Assembly (NCBI RefSeq): GCF_004343775.1
Contig: NZ_PTXL01000006.1
Coordinates: forward strand, 607,671 to 671,670
From: Burkholderia sp. SRS-46
GTDB taxonomy: Bacteria > Pseudomonadota > Gammaproteobacteria > Burkholderiales > Burkholderiaceae
Length of the DNA: 64,000 bases
Direction: 5' to 3'
Positions within the stretch are counted from its first letter, which is position 1, and each line of letters opens with the position of its first letter. Below the pieces are notes generated by a model that saw nothing but the letters and a program-made list of their open reading frames with translations, ran no database searches and was not told where the DNA came from. The position numbers were made by a program, and so were the translations under genes. This document shows, one piece after another, positions 26,153 through 35,226 of this stretch.

Positions 26153-27841
26153 TCAATGGCGCACGGCCGGGCCGGCGAGCACGCCCGTCTGCGCGTAGAA
26201 CTCCTGCCGCGCGAATGCCTCGCGCTCGCGGCGCGCGCGCTCGCCGCGGTCGGCCAGCGAGCCGACGACGATGCCGGCGAACGCGAGCGGCACCGACACG
26301 AGCGCCGGGTTGTCGAGGAACACCGGCGCGTGCGCGTGGTGCAGCACGTCGACCCACACCGACTTCGACAGCACCGTGAGCCCGACCGCCGACGCGAGGC
26401 CGAGGGCGCCGCCCAGCACCGCGCCGCGCGTCGTCATGCCGCGCCAGAAGATCGACATCGCGAGCACCGGGAAATTCGCGCTCGCCGCGACCGCCGCGAC
26501 GAGGCCGACCATGAACGCGACGTTCACGTGCTCGAACAGGATCGACAGGCCGATCGCGAGCGCGGACAGCACGATCGTCGCCGCGCGCGAGATGCGCATC
26601 TCGAGGCGCTCGTCCGGCTTGCCGCGCGCCCACATCTGCGCATACAGGTCATGCGAGATCGTCGTCGCGCCGGCGAGCGTGAGACCCGCGACCACCGCGA
26701 GGATCGTCGCGAACGTGACGGCCGCGATGAAGCCGTAGAACCAGTTGCCGCCGACCGCCTGCGCGAGCTTCACCGCGACCATGTTCGAGCCGCCGAGCAG
26801 GTCGCGGGTCAGGTTGAACGTGCCGTTCGCGTCGAGCCGGAAGAACTCCGGATGCTGCGCGAGCAGCACGATCGCCGAGAAGCCGATCACGAAGGTCAGC
26901 AGGTAGAAATAGCCGATGAAGCCGGTCGCGTAGAGCACCGACTTGCGCGCCTCCTTCGCGTTCGGCACCGTGAAGAAGCGCATCAGGATGTGCGGGAAGC
27001 CGGCCGTGCCGAACATCAGCGCGACGCCGAGCGACAGCGCGTTGACCGGATCGCGGATCAGCTTGCCGGGCGCCATGATGCCGAGCGCGCCCGGATGCAC
27101 GGCCACCGCGCGGCGGAACATCTCGTCGACGCTGAAGCCGAATTCGCCGAGCGCGAGCCACGCGAGCAGCGTCGCGCCGCACAGCAGCAGCACGGCCTTG
27201 ATCACCTGCACCCAGGTGGTGGCGGTCATCCCGCCGAAGAACACGTAGACCACCATCAGCACGCCGACGATCAGCTCGGCCGTGCCGTACGACAACCCGA
27301 ACAGCAGCTGGATCAGCTTGCCCGCGCCGACCATCTGCACGACGAGATACAGCACGACGATCGCGAGCGAGTTCGCGGCGGTCAGCAGCCGGATCGGCCG
27401 CTGCGCGAAGCGGTACGCGACCACGTCGACGAACGTGAACTTGCCGAGGTTGCGCAGCGGCTCGGCGATCAGGAACATCACGAACGGCCAGCCGACCAGG
27501 AAGCCGATCGAGTAGATCAGCCCGTCGAAGCCGAACAGGTACACCATCCCCGACAGCCCGAGGAACGACGCGGCCGACATGTAGTCGCCGGCGATCGCGA
27601 GGCCGTTCTGCAGGCCGGTGATGCCGCCGCCCGCCGTGTAGAAGTCACGCGTGGAACGCGTGCGGCGCGCGGCCCAGCGCGTGAGCGCGAGCGTCGCGAA
27701 CACGAACGCGAAGAACATGCCGATCGCGACGGGGTTCAGTTCGACCTTGTCGGGCATCGGCCCGGCGATGGACACCGCGTGCGCGGCGGCGGGAACGAGC
27801 GCCATGCAGGCGGCGCACAGAGCGGACAACGAGCGATGCAT
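26153..27841 (-). CDS. actP: Sodium:solute symporter, cation/acetate symporter ActP family
   Basis: A 562-residue sodium:solute symporter with a hydrophobic leader ending in AHA, about 13 predicted membrane helices and the ActP-like segment GDYMSAASFLGLSG. ActP imports acetate and related short monocarboxylates. GGAGG lies five bases before the ATG at 27841. It follows a DUF485 gene by 11 bases, the standard yjcH-actP pairing. Immediately downstream is the dctABD control region on the same strand, so short monocarboxylate and C4-dicarboxylate uptake are adjacent. The exact substrate is inferred from family. Confidence 0.88.
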   Translation of the reverse strand: MHRSLSALCAACMALVPAAAHAVSIAGPMPDKVELNPVAIGMFFAFVFATLALTRWAARRTRSTRDFYTAGGGITGLQNGLAIAGDYMSAASFLGLSGMVYLFGFDGLIYSIGFLVGWPFVMFLIAEPLRNLGKFTFVDVVAYRFAQRPIRLLTAANSLAIVVLYLVVQMVGAGKLIQLLFGLSYGTAELIVGVLMVVYVFFGGMTATTWVQVIKAVLLLCGATLLAWLALGEFGFSVDEMFRRAVAVHPGALGIMAPGKLIRDPVNALSLGVALMFGTAGFPHILMRFFTVPNAKEARKSVLYATGFIGYFYLLTFVIGFSAIVLLAQHPEFFRLDANGTFNLTRDLLGGSNMVAVKLAQAVGGNWFYGFIAAVTFATILAVVAGLTLAGATTISHDLYAQMWARGKPDERLEMRISRAATIVLSALAIGLSILFEHVNVAFMVGLVAAVAASANFPVLAMSIFWRGMTTRGAVLGGALGLASAVGLTVLSKSVWVDVLHHAHAPVFLDNPALVSVPLAFAGIVVGSLADRGERARREREAFARQEFYAQTGVLAGPAVRH

Positions 27842-27852
27842 CGCGGCCTCCG

Positions 27853-28158
27853 TCACGAACGTTCGAGGATCGCGTCGACCGCCGGGTCGAACGCGCGGTT
27901 CGCGCGCAGCACGTAGCACGCGGTCAGGCCGATCGCGGCCAGGATGACCGCGACGCCCGCGGCGACGCCCGTGGTGATCGTCGCGCCCGGGTACAGCGGC
28001 GTCGCGAGCACGCGCGGCGCGAGCGCGACGAGCAGCATGAAGCCGTAGTACGTCGCGACCATCAGCGCCGTCAGCATGAAGCTGAAGCGGCGCCGTGCAC
28101 GCACGAGCTGCTGGTAGTCACGGCGCACCGTGACCGATTCGATGACGGAAAGCTCCAT
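27853..28158 (-). CDS. DUF485 membrane protein (YjcH-like), ActP partner
   Basis: A 101-residue protein with a short polar N-terminus and two membrane helices (about 27-49 and 58-84), matching DUF485. Its genes nearly always precede actP and it is presumed to help assemble or tune the symporter. AGGAG lies close before the ATG, and the actP start is 11 bases after its stop. Confidence 0.88.
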   Translation of the reverse strand: MELSVIESVTVRRDYQQLVRARRRFSFMLTALMVATYYGFMLLVALAPRVLATPLYPGATITTGVAAGVAVILAAIGLTACYVLRANRAFDPAVDAILERS

Positions 28159-28243
28159 GGTGTCTCCTCCTCGTCTTGCGAGGTTGTCGTGTAATGGATT
28201 GGCGCGCGCTCCAGCCCGCCCGCGCCGTGGCGTAGCAATCGAT

Positions 28244-29452
28244 TCAGACCACGCGATCCGCGCGCAGCCGCGCGAGGTCGTCCGCCGACAGCCCGAGCCA
28301 GTCGCCGAGCACGTCGGCCGTATCCGCGCCGAGCACGGGCGGCGCGCCGCGCACCGGCAGCCGCGCGCCGTCGAAGCGGTACGGCGGCGCGAGCAGGTCG
28401 ACGCCGCCCGCAACCGGATGCGGCTGGCGCGTGACGAGCCCCGCGCGGCGCGCGCGCTCGGACGTCAGCGCCTCGTGCAGGCCGAGCACTTCGCCGCACG
28501 GGATACCGGCGCCGGCAAGCCCGGCGAGCAAGGTCGCGCGCGTTCGGCCCGCGAGTTCGCGGCGGATCTCGGGCAGCAGCTCGGCGCGGTTCCGCGAGCG
28601 GCCGAGGTTGGTCGAGTAACGCGGGTCGGCCGCGAGCTCGGGCCGCCCGATCACGTCGCAGAACCGCGCGAACTGCGGATTGGTGCCGACCGTGATCACC
28701 AGCGGGCCGTCGGCCGCGTCGAATACGCCGTACGGCACGATCGACGGATGCGCGTTGCCGTAGCGCGGCGGATCCTGCTCCATCAGCAGCGCGTCGAGCC
28801 CGTAGTACGCGGTGATCATCAGCCCGCAGTCGAACAGCGCCATCTCGATGCGCCGCCCGCGCCCGGTCGCGTGCCGCTCGTAGAGCGCCGCGAGGATCGC
28901 CTGCGCCGCATACATCCCGGTGAACAGGTCGACCGCCGCGACGCCGAACTTCAGCGGCGGCCGGTGTGCCTCGCCGTTCAGCGCCATCAGCCCTGCCTCG
29001 CCCTGCACGACGAGGTCGTAGCCGGGCCGCGCCGCTTCCGGGCCCGAACGGTCGTAGCCGGAAATCGCGCAATGCACGAGGCGCGGGTTCAGCTCGGCCA
29101 GCGCGTCGTAGCCGAGGCCGAGCTTCTCCGCGCCGCCGAACTTGAAGTTGTGGATCAGCACGTCGGCCTGCGCGGCCAGCTCGCGCGCGAGACGCTGCCC
29201 GTCCTGCGTCTGCAGGTCGATGCAGATCGACCGCTTGCTGCGGTTCACGCTGTTGAAGTAGGTCGTCTCGGTGTCGCCGATGCGCAGGCCCCAGTCGCGC
29301 GTATCGTCACCGCGCGCCGGATGCTCGACCTTGATCACTTCCGCGCCGAAATCGGCGAGCACCATCGCGCTCCACGGCCCGGCCAGCACGCGCGAGAAAT
29401 CGAGCACCTTGACGCCGGCGAGCGGCTGCGCGGGTTGCTTGGCGTTGTCCAT
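28244..29452 (-). CDS. CaiB/BaiF family CoA transferase
   Basis: A 402-residue class III CoA transferase. It starts with PLAGVKVLDFSRVLAGPW and GAEVIKVEHP, the family's CoA-binding N-terminus, and has YDLVVQGEAGLM in the active-site region. It moves CoA between carboxylic acids through an aspartyl-CoA anhydride. It ends the pim-like cluster, 22 bases after the small acyl-CoA dehydrogenase gene, and probably activates the dicarboxylic substrate of that pathway. Strong ribosome binding site (GGAGGAG). Confidence 0.9.
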   Translation of the reverse strand: MDNAKQPAQPLAGVKVLDFSRVLAGPWSAMVLADFGAEVIKVEHPARGDDTRDWGLRIGDTETTYFNSVNRSKRSICIDLQTQDGQRLARELAAQADVLIHNFKFGGAEKLGLGYDALAELNPRLVHCAISGYDRSGPEAARPGYDLVVQGEAGLMALNGEAHRPPLKFGVAAVDLFTGMYAAQAILAALYERHATGRGRRIEMALFDCGLMITAYYGLDALLMEQDPPRYGNAHPSIVPYGVFDAADGPLVITVGTNPQFARFCDVIGRPELAADPRYSTNLGRSRNRAELLPEIRRELAGRTRATLLAGLAGAGIPCGEVLGLHEALTSERARRAGLVTRQPHPVAGGVDLLAPPYRFDGARLPVRGAPPVLGADTADVLGDWLGLSADDLARLRADRVV

Positions 29453-29474
29453 CGTCGTCTCCTCCGTCTTCCGC

Positions 29475-30617
29475 TTATTGTGTGGACTGCGGTTTCGACA
29501 GCGCGATGTAGCGGGCGAGGTGGTGGTCCTCGTCGCCGAGCTGGTGATCGATCATCACGAGCCGCTTCGCGTAGTGCGACAGCGGCAGCTCCCACGTCAT
29601 GCCGATCCCGCCGTGCAGCTGGATGCTCTCCTCGGCGACGAGCGTGCCGATCCGGCCGATGCTGGTTTTCGCGGCGGCCAGCGCGCGTTCGCGCACGGCG
29701 CGCGGCGCATCGAGCTGCGCAGCCGCGTTGATCACCGCCGAGCGCGCCTGCTCGACTTCGAGCAGCAGGTCGGCCATCCGGTGCTGCAGCGCCTGGAAGC
29801 TGCCGATCGGCATGCCGAACTGCTTGCGGGTGCGCAGGTACTCGAGCGTGTGCGCCTTCGCGACGTCCATCGCGCCGAGCGCTTCCGCCGACAGCGCGAG
29901 CAGCCCGTAGCCGAGCACGCGTTCGAGCAGCGCGGCGCCGTCGTGCGGATCGCCGAGCGCCGCGTCGGCCGGCAGCGCGACGCGCTCGAAGCGCACTTCC
30001 GCCGCGCGGCCGCCGTCGATCTTCCGGTAGTCGCGCAGCGACACGCCGGGCGCGTCGGCCGGCACCACGAACAGGCCGATGCCGTGCGCATCGTCGTCGT
30101 GCCCCGCGGTGCGCGCGGACACGACGAAGAACGCGGCCTGCGCGCCCTGGTCGACCACGCCCTTCGCACCGCTCAGCACCCAGCCGTCGCCGGCCTGCTC
30201 GGCGCGCGTGCGCACGGTCGTCAGTTCGTAGTGCGAGCCCGGTTCGTCGTGCGCGAACGCGGCGCTCGCGCTGCCGGCGATCAGCGCGGCGAGCCGCTCG
30301 CGCTGCGCGTCGCCGCCCGCGAGCGCGAGTGCGCGGCCCGCGAGCAGCGCGCCGAGGAACGGCTCGACGACGAGCCCGCGCCCGAGGCACTCGAACACCA
30401 CCGCGATGTCGAAGCCCGCGCCGCCGAAGCCGCCGTCGGCTTCGTCGAACAGCGCGCCGATCGCGCCGAGTTCGGCGAAGCGCTCCCACATCGTCCGGTC
30501 GAAGCCCTGTGCCGATTGCGCGATGCGGTCGCGCACCGGGAACGCGTACTGCTCGCCGATGAAGCGGTTCAGCGTGTCCGCCAGCATCCGGCGGTCTTCG
30601 GTATGTCGAAAGTCCAT
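29475..30617 (-). CDS. pimD: Acyl-CoA dehydrogenase, pimeloyl-CoA dehydrogenase small-subunit type
   Basis: A 380-residue acyl-CoA dehydrogenase with the usual helical N-domain, beta middle domain and C-terminal helical bundle ending in IQLHGGIGMTWE. It pairs with the larger gene just upstream (13-base gap), as pimC/pimD do in Rhodopseudomonas palustris, where a two-subunit flavoenzyme oxidises pimeloyl-CoA and other dicarboxyl-CoA esters. Symbol and substrate come from that gene order and similarity and are not proven. GGAGG-like site before the ATG. Confidence 0.82.
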   Translation of the reverse strand: MDFRHTEDRRMLADTLNRFIGEQYAFPVRDRIAQSAQGFDRTMWERFAELGAIGALFDEADGGFGGAGFDIAVVFECLGRGLVVEPFLGALLAGRALALAGGDAQRERLAALIAGSASAAFAHDEPGSHYELTTVRTRAEQAGDGWVLSGAKGVVDQGAQAAFFVVSARTAGHDDDAHGIGLFVVPADAPGVSLRDYRKIDGGRAAEVRFERVALPADAALGDPHDGAALLERVLGYGLLALSAEALGAMDVAKAHTLEYLRTRKQFGMPIGSFQALQHRMADLLLEVEQARSAVINAAAQLDAPRAVRERALAAAKTSIGRIGTLVAEESIQLHGGIGMTWELPLSHYAKRLVMIDHQLGDEDHHLARYIALSKPQSTQ

Positions 30618-30630
30618 GTGTGCTCCTTCC

Positions 30631-31839
30631 TCACAGCCCAAGCATCATCTTCGCGACGATGTTCTTCTGGATCTCGTTCGAGCCGCCGAAGATCGACAGC
30701 TTGCGATTGTTGAAGTACTGCAGCGCGGCGCTCGCGGCCTCTTCCGGCCCGACCGGCTCGCCGTCGTAATCGGCGTCGAGCGCTTCCTCGACGAACGGCT
30801 GCGCGTACGGCCCCATCGCGCGCCGCATCAGCGACGTGATTTCCTGGCGGATCTGCGTGCCGCGGATCTTCAGCATCGAGCTCTCCGCGCCCGGCGCGCC
30901 GCCGCCCGCGACCGCCGCCAGCACGCGCAGGTTGGTCGTCTTCATGTTCTCGAGTTCGATCTCGACGCGGGCGACGCGCGCCGCGAAGAACGGATCGTCG
31001 GCGAGCGGCCGGCCGTTCTTCTTCACCTTCTCGGCGACCGCGCGCAGCCGGTCGAGCGCGGCCGTCGAGAAGCCGACGCCGGCGATGTTGGTGCGCTCGT
31101 ACGTGAGCAGGTATTTCGCGTAGGTCCAGCCGCGGCTCTCCTCGCCGACGAGGTTCTCGGCCGGCACGCGCACGTCGGTGAAGAACACCTCGTTCACCTC
31201 GTGCTCGCCGTCGAGCGTGACGATCGGGCGCACCTCGACGCCGGGCGTGTTCATGTCGATCAGCAGGAAGCTGATGCCCTCCTGCTTGCGCACGTCGGTC
31301 GCGGTGCGCACGAGGCAGAAGATCATGTTCGCGTAGTGGCCGAGCGTGGTCCACGTCTTCTGGCCATTGACGACGTAGTGGTCGCCTTGCGCGTCGACGC
31401 CCCGCACCGCGCGCGTCTTCACCGCCGCGAGATCGGAGCCCGCGCCCGGCTCCGAGTAGCCCTGGCACCACCAGTCGGAGCCGTCGAGGATGCGCGGCAG
31501 CCAGTGGCGCTTCTGCGCGTCGCTGCCGTACTTGATCAGCACGGGCCCGAGCATGCTCACGCCGAACGGCACGATGCGCGGCGCGCCGGCGAGCGCGCAT
31601 TCGTGGTCGAACAGGAACTTCTGCGCGACGCTCCAGCCGGGGCCGCCGTACTCGCGCGGCCAGTGGTTCGCGAGCCAGCCGCGCGCATGGAGGATCGCGT
31701 GCCATTCGCGCATGTCGTCGCGCGTCAGGTGCAGGCCGCCCTTCACCTTGCGCGCAATGCGCTCGGGCAGCCGGTCGTTCAGGAAGCGCTGCACGTCGGC
31801 GCGAAACGCTTCTTCTTCAGGTGTGAAATCGAGATCCAT
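30631..31839 (-). CDS. pimC: Acyl-CoA dehydrogenase, pimeloyl-CoA dehydrogenase large-subunit type
   Basis: A 402-residue acyl-CoA dehydrogenase. FAD-binding segments such as CQGYSEPGAGSDLA (about 125-138) and the C-terminal SIFGGSNEIQKNIVAK are intact. Forms the presumed heteromer with the downstream 380-residue subunit. It lies 30 bases after the hydratase/dehydrogenase gene. The cluster lacks a thiolase, which must be elsewhere. Confidence 0.83.
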   Translation of the reverse strand: MDLDFTPEEEAFRADVQRFLNDRLPERIARKVKGGLHLTRDDMREWHAILHARGWLANHWPREYGGPGWSVAQKFLFDHECALAGAPRIVPFGVSMLGPVLIKYGSDAQKRHWLPRILDGSDWWCQGYSEPGAGSDLAAVKTRAVRGVDAQGDHYVVNGQKTWTTLGHYANMIFCLVRTATDVRKQEGISFLLIDMNTPGVEVRPIVTLDGEHEVNEVFFTDVRVPAENLVGEESRGWTYAKYLLTYERTNIAGVGFSTAALDRLRAVAEKVKKNGRPLADDPFFAARVARVEIELENMKTTNLRVLAAVAGGGAPGAESSMLKIRGTQIRQEITSLMRRAMGPYAQPFVEEALDADYDGEPVGPEEAASAALQYFNNRKLSIFGGSNEIQKNIVAKMMLGL

Positions 31840-31869
31840 GGGTTCTCCAAGACGAATTCGGTGCGACGC

Positions 31870-33996
31870 TCAGCCGGCGCGGTTCAGGCTCGCGAAGGTC
31901 TCGCCGCGCTCGGCCAGCGACACGATCAGCGGCGACGGCCTCCAGAACAGCGGATCCTCCTTCGCGAACGCGCGCAGGTCGGCGAGCACGTTCGCGAGGC
32001 CGAGCGTGTCCGCGTAGTGCATCGGGCCGCCGCGATGGCGCGGGAAGCCGTAGCCGTGCAGGAACACCGCGTCGACGTCGAGCGGGCGCAGCGCGATCCG
32101 CTCGTGCACCACGTTCGCACCTTCGTTGATCATCGCGGTGAGGTAGCGGCGCAGGATCTCGTCGTCGCTGAACGCGCGCGGCGCGATGCCCTTCTTCGCG
32201 CGTTCTTCGGCGACGATCGCGTCGACCTCGGGGTCCGGCGTGCCGACGCGCGCGCCGTCCGGATACAGGTAGTAGCCGCGCCCTGTCTTCTGCCCGAACC
32301 AGCCGCGCTCGCACAGCCGGTCGGAAATCTCCACGTAGCGCGCGCGCGGATCGCGCGTCGCCGCGCGGCGCTTGCGGGTTGCCCAGCCGATGTCGCCGCC
32401 CGCCAGATCGACGACCTGGAACGGCCCCATCGGGAAGCCGAACGCGCGCACCGCGCGATCGATCTGGTACGGCGACGCGCCGTCTTCCATCAGGTAGTCG
32501 GCCGCGGTGCGGTAGACCGCGAGGATCCGGTTGCCGATGAAGCCGTCGCACACGCCCGCGCGCACCGGCGTCTTCTTCAGCAGCTTCGCCAGCGCGAACG
32601 CGGTCGCGACCACCTCCGGGCTCACGCGCGCGGGCACGACGATCTCGAGCAGCTTCATGATGTGGGCCGGCGAAAAGAAATGCAGGCCGATCACGTCGCC
32701 CGGCCGGTCGATGCTCGCGGCGAGCCGGTCGATGTCGAGATACGACGTGTTGGTCGCGAGCACCGCGCCCGGCTTGCACGCGCGCGCAAGTTCCGCGAAC
32801 ACCGCCTGCTTGACGTCCATGTCCTCGAACACGGCCTCGATCACGACGTCGACCTGCGCGAGCGCGTCGTACGACGTGCTGCCCTTCAGGCGCGCCAGCC
32901 GCGCCGCGTGCGCGGCGGGCGTCATGCGGCCCTTCGCGACGAGGCCGTCGTAGACCTTCTCGACGTGCGCGCGGCCGCGCGCGAGCGATGCGTCGTCGCG
33001 CTCGATCATCGTCACCGGCAGCCCGGCGTCGAGCGCGGCGACCGCGATGCCCGCGCCCATCGTGCCGCCGCCGACCACGCCGATCCGCTCGACCGGCCGC
33101 GCACTCACGTGGCGCGCCTCGGGGGCCTTCGCCGCCTCGCGCTCCGCGAAGAACGCGTGCACGAGGCCCGCGCGCTGCGGGCTGTCGAGGCACTGCAGGA
33201 ACAGGCTGCGTTCGAATGCCATCCCCGCGTCGAACGACTGCGTGAGCGCGGCCTCGACCGCGTCGACGATCTTCGCCGGCGAGAACAGCCCGCGCGACGT
33301 CTTCGCGAGCGCGGCGCGCGCCGCGTCGATCGCGGCCTGCGCGGCCGCGCGGTCCGCCAGCCCTTGCGCGTCGCGGGTGCGCCGCGCGGGCGCGCCGAGC
33401 GACAGCAATTCCTGCACGTAGGCGAGCCCTTCGGCGAGCGTGTCGTCGCTGTGCGCGAGACGATCGACGAGGCCGAGCGCGAGCGCCTCGTCCGCGCTCG
33501 CGTGGCGGCCGGACAGCATCAGGTCGAGCGCGGCCTTCGCGCCGATCAGGCGCGGCGCGCGCTGCGTGCCGCCCGCGCCGGGCAGCAGGCCGAGCGTCAC
33601 TTCGGGCAGGCCGAGCTTCGCGCCCGGCACCGCGAGCCGGTAATGCGCGGCCAGCGCGACCTCGAGGCCGCCGCCGAGCGTCGCGCCGTGCAGCACGGCC
33701 ACGACCGGCTTCGCGCTCGACTCGATCCGATCGCACACCTCCGGCAGCGACGGCGGCACCGGCGGCTTGCCGAACTCGCGGATATCGGCGCCCGCGATGA
33801 AGTTGCGCCCCGCGCCGACGATCAGCACCGCGTGGATCGCGGCGTCGGCCTGCGCGGCGTCGAGCGCGTCGACGAGGCCGCGCCGGACCTCGGCGGACAG
33901 CGCGTTGACGGGAGGATGGTCGAGCGTGACAACCAGCACCTTGTCGCGCCGTTCGCGCGTGACCGGGCCGGTATCGGGAGAGGTGGAAAGGTTCAT
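31870..33996 (-). CDS. pimF: Fused enoyl-CoA hydratase / 3-hydroxyacyl-CoA dehydrogenase
   Basis: A 708-residue multifunctional beta-oxidation enzyme. The N-terminal crotonase domain (1-190) has the catalytic glutamates E112 and E132. The dehydrogenase half has the NAD loop GGGTMGAG (309-316) and catalytic H439 in GLHFFSP, with the C-terminal 3HCDH domains to about 700. It converts enoyl-CoA to 3-ketoacyl-CoA in two steps. First gene of the pim-like unit and divergent from a LysR regulator; AGGTGA precedes the ATG. A general FadJ-like role cannot be excluded. Confidence 0.88.
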   Translation of the reverse strand: MNLSTSPDTGPVTRERRDKVLVVTLDHPPVNALSAEVRRGLVDALDAAQADAAIHAVLIVGAGRNFIAGADIREFGKPPVPPSLPEVCDRIESSAKPVVAVLHGATLGGGLEVALAAHYRLAVPGAKLGLPEVTLGLLPGAGGTQRAPRLIGAKAALDLMLSGRHASADEALALGLVDRLAHSDDTLAEGLAYVQELLSLGAPARRTRDAQGLADRAAAQAAIDAARAALAKTSRGLFSPAKIVDAVEAALTQSFDAGMAFERSLFLQCLDSPQRAGLVHAFFAEREAAKAPEARHVSARPVERIGVVGGGTMGAGIAVAALDAGLPVTMIERDDASLARGRAHVEKVYDGLVAKGRMTPAAHAARLARLKGSTSYDALAQVDVVIEAVFEDMDVKQAVFAELARACKPGAVLATNTSYLDIDRLAASIDRPGDVIGLHFFSPAHIMKLLEIVVPARVSPEVVATAFALAKLLKKTPVRAGVCDGFIGNRILAVYRTAADYLMEDGASPYQIDRAVRAFGFPMGPFQVVDLAGGDIGWATRKRRAATRDPRARYVEISDRLCERGWFGQKTGRGYYLYPDGARVGTPDPEVDAIVAEERAKKGIAPRAFSDDEILRRYLTAMINEGANVVHERIALRPLDVDAVFLHGYGFPRHRGGPMHYADTLGLANVLADLRAFAKEDPLFWRPSPLIVSLAERGETFASLNRAG

Positions 33997-34054
33997 CGTG
34001 TCACCTGCGATGCGGGAAAGGTCTCCGGCCACACGGCGCCGGGCATGACACGAT

Positions 34055-34070
34055 TCTCGATTGATCGAGA
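34055..34070. promoter_or_regulatory. Inverted repeat between pim-like operon and its LysR gene
   Basis: A perfect 7-bp dyad with 2-base spacer (TCTCGAT-TG-ATCGAGA) in the 173-base divergent region. It contains a T-N11-A core, the usual LysR-type pattern. A second dyad CAGCT-N8-AGCTG is nearby (about 34090-34107). Confidence 0.5.
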
Positions 34071-34169
34071 TTCATTGACAATTCCCCAGCTCTTTTACAA
34101 GCTGTCAAATCCGACTTGACACCGAATGCTTGTGAACCGTTAAGCGGGACAGATGAGGAGACCTCGGGC

Positions 34170-35132
34170 ATGGACCTGAACGCGCTGACGCTGCTCGTCG
34201 AGATCCTCGACGCCGGCAATCTCAGCAAGGCGGCGCAGCGGCTCAAGATGAGCCGCGCGAACGTCAGCTACCGGCTGAACCAGCTCGAGCGCTCGATCGG
34301 CCAGCAGCTCGTGCGGCGCACGACGCGCCGTATCGAGCCGACCGAGATCGGGCTGAAGCTGTACGAGCACGGCCGGCGCATCCGCAACGAGCTGCTCGCC
34401 GCGCAGGAATCGGTGACGACGCTCGGCCAGGACCTGCAGGGCCGCGTGCGGCTGTCGGTGCCGAGCGGCTACGGGCAGCTCGTGATGTCGGAATGGCTGC
34501 TCGCGTTCAAGCGGCTGTATCCGGGCATCGTGCTCGACGTCGTGTTCGAGAACCGCGTCGAGGATCTCGTGCGCGACGAAGTCGACATCGCGATCCGCGT
34601 GATGTCCGAGCCGCCGCAGAACCTCGTCGCGCGCGACATGGGCGCGGTGCGCTACGTCGCGTGCGCGTCGCCCGCGTTCGCGGCCGCGCACGGAATGCCG
34701 GCCGGGCTCGACGCGCTGTCGGACGCGCCCGTGATCACCGCGACGGTGATGGGCCGCCAGCTGCGGATCGCCGCGTATCTCGGCGACGAGCGCCACGAGG
34801 TGCTGCTCGAGCCGACGCTGATCTCGGAGAACTTCCTGTTCCTGCGCCAGGCGATCCTCGCGGGGCTCGGCGTCGGCATCGTGCCGGACTACGTCGTGCA
34901 CGACGACGTGCGGCGCGGCGCGGTCGTCACGTCGCTCGACGCGTACCGGCTGTCGATCTTCGGCACCCACATGTACATGCTCTACATGCCGAACCGCCAC
35001 CACACGCGTGCGACCGCAACGTTCATAGAGTTCATCCTCGAACAGGCCGGAAAGACCGGCCGGGGCGGGCCGGACGCGCTGCGTCAGGGTTTCCGGTCGG
35101 ATGACAATGCGCTTGCGGCGCGGCGACAATAG
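34170..35132 (+). CDS. LysR family transcriptional regulator
   Basis: A 320-residue LysR regulator with an N-terminal winged helix-turn-helix (about 1-60) and a periplasmic-binding-like effector domain (about 88-300). Divergent from the pim-like beta-oxidation genes, which it probably controls in response to an acyl or dicarboxylic acid. GAGGAG lies upstream of the ATG at 34170. The C-terminal 25 residues are Arg/Gly-rich. Confidence 0.88.
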   Translation: MDLNALTLLVEILDAGNLSKAAQRLKMSRANVSYRLNQLERSIGQQLVRRTTRRIEPTEIGLKLYEHGRRIRNELLAAQESVTTLGQDLQGRVRLSVPSGYGQLVMSEWLLAFKRLYPGIVLDVVFENRVEDLVRDEVDIAIRVMSEPPQNLVARDMGAVRYVACASPAFAAAHGMPAGLDALSDAPVITATVMGRQLRIAAYLGDERHEVLLEPTLISENFLFLRQAILAGLGVGIVPDYVVHDDVRRGAVVTSLDAYRLSIFGTHMYMLYMPNRHHTRATATFIEFILEQAGKTGRGGPDALRQGFRSDDNALAARRQ

Positions 35133-35226
35133 CGCGCGCCGGAGCGCGTCGGCGCAGGCCGGCGCGGGGCACCCCGTGCCCGCCGCTCCGTTTCAGGTTC
35201 CCGCCTTCACACCTGCCGAGGGTTCA

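Noticed and set aside
30406..34119. 1237-codon open frame on the plus strand opposite the acyl-CoA dehydrogenase genes
   Set aside because: It lies antisense to well-recognised genes, its translation is Arg/Ala/His-rich with no domain, and long antisense frames are expected at this GC content.
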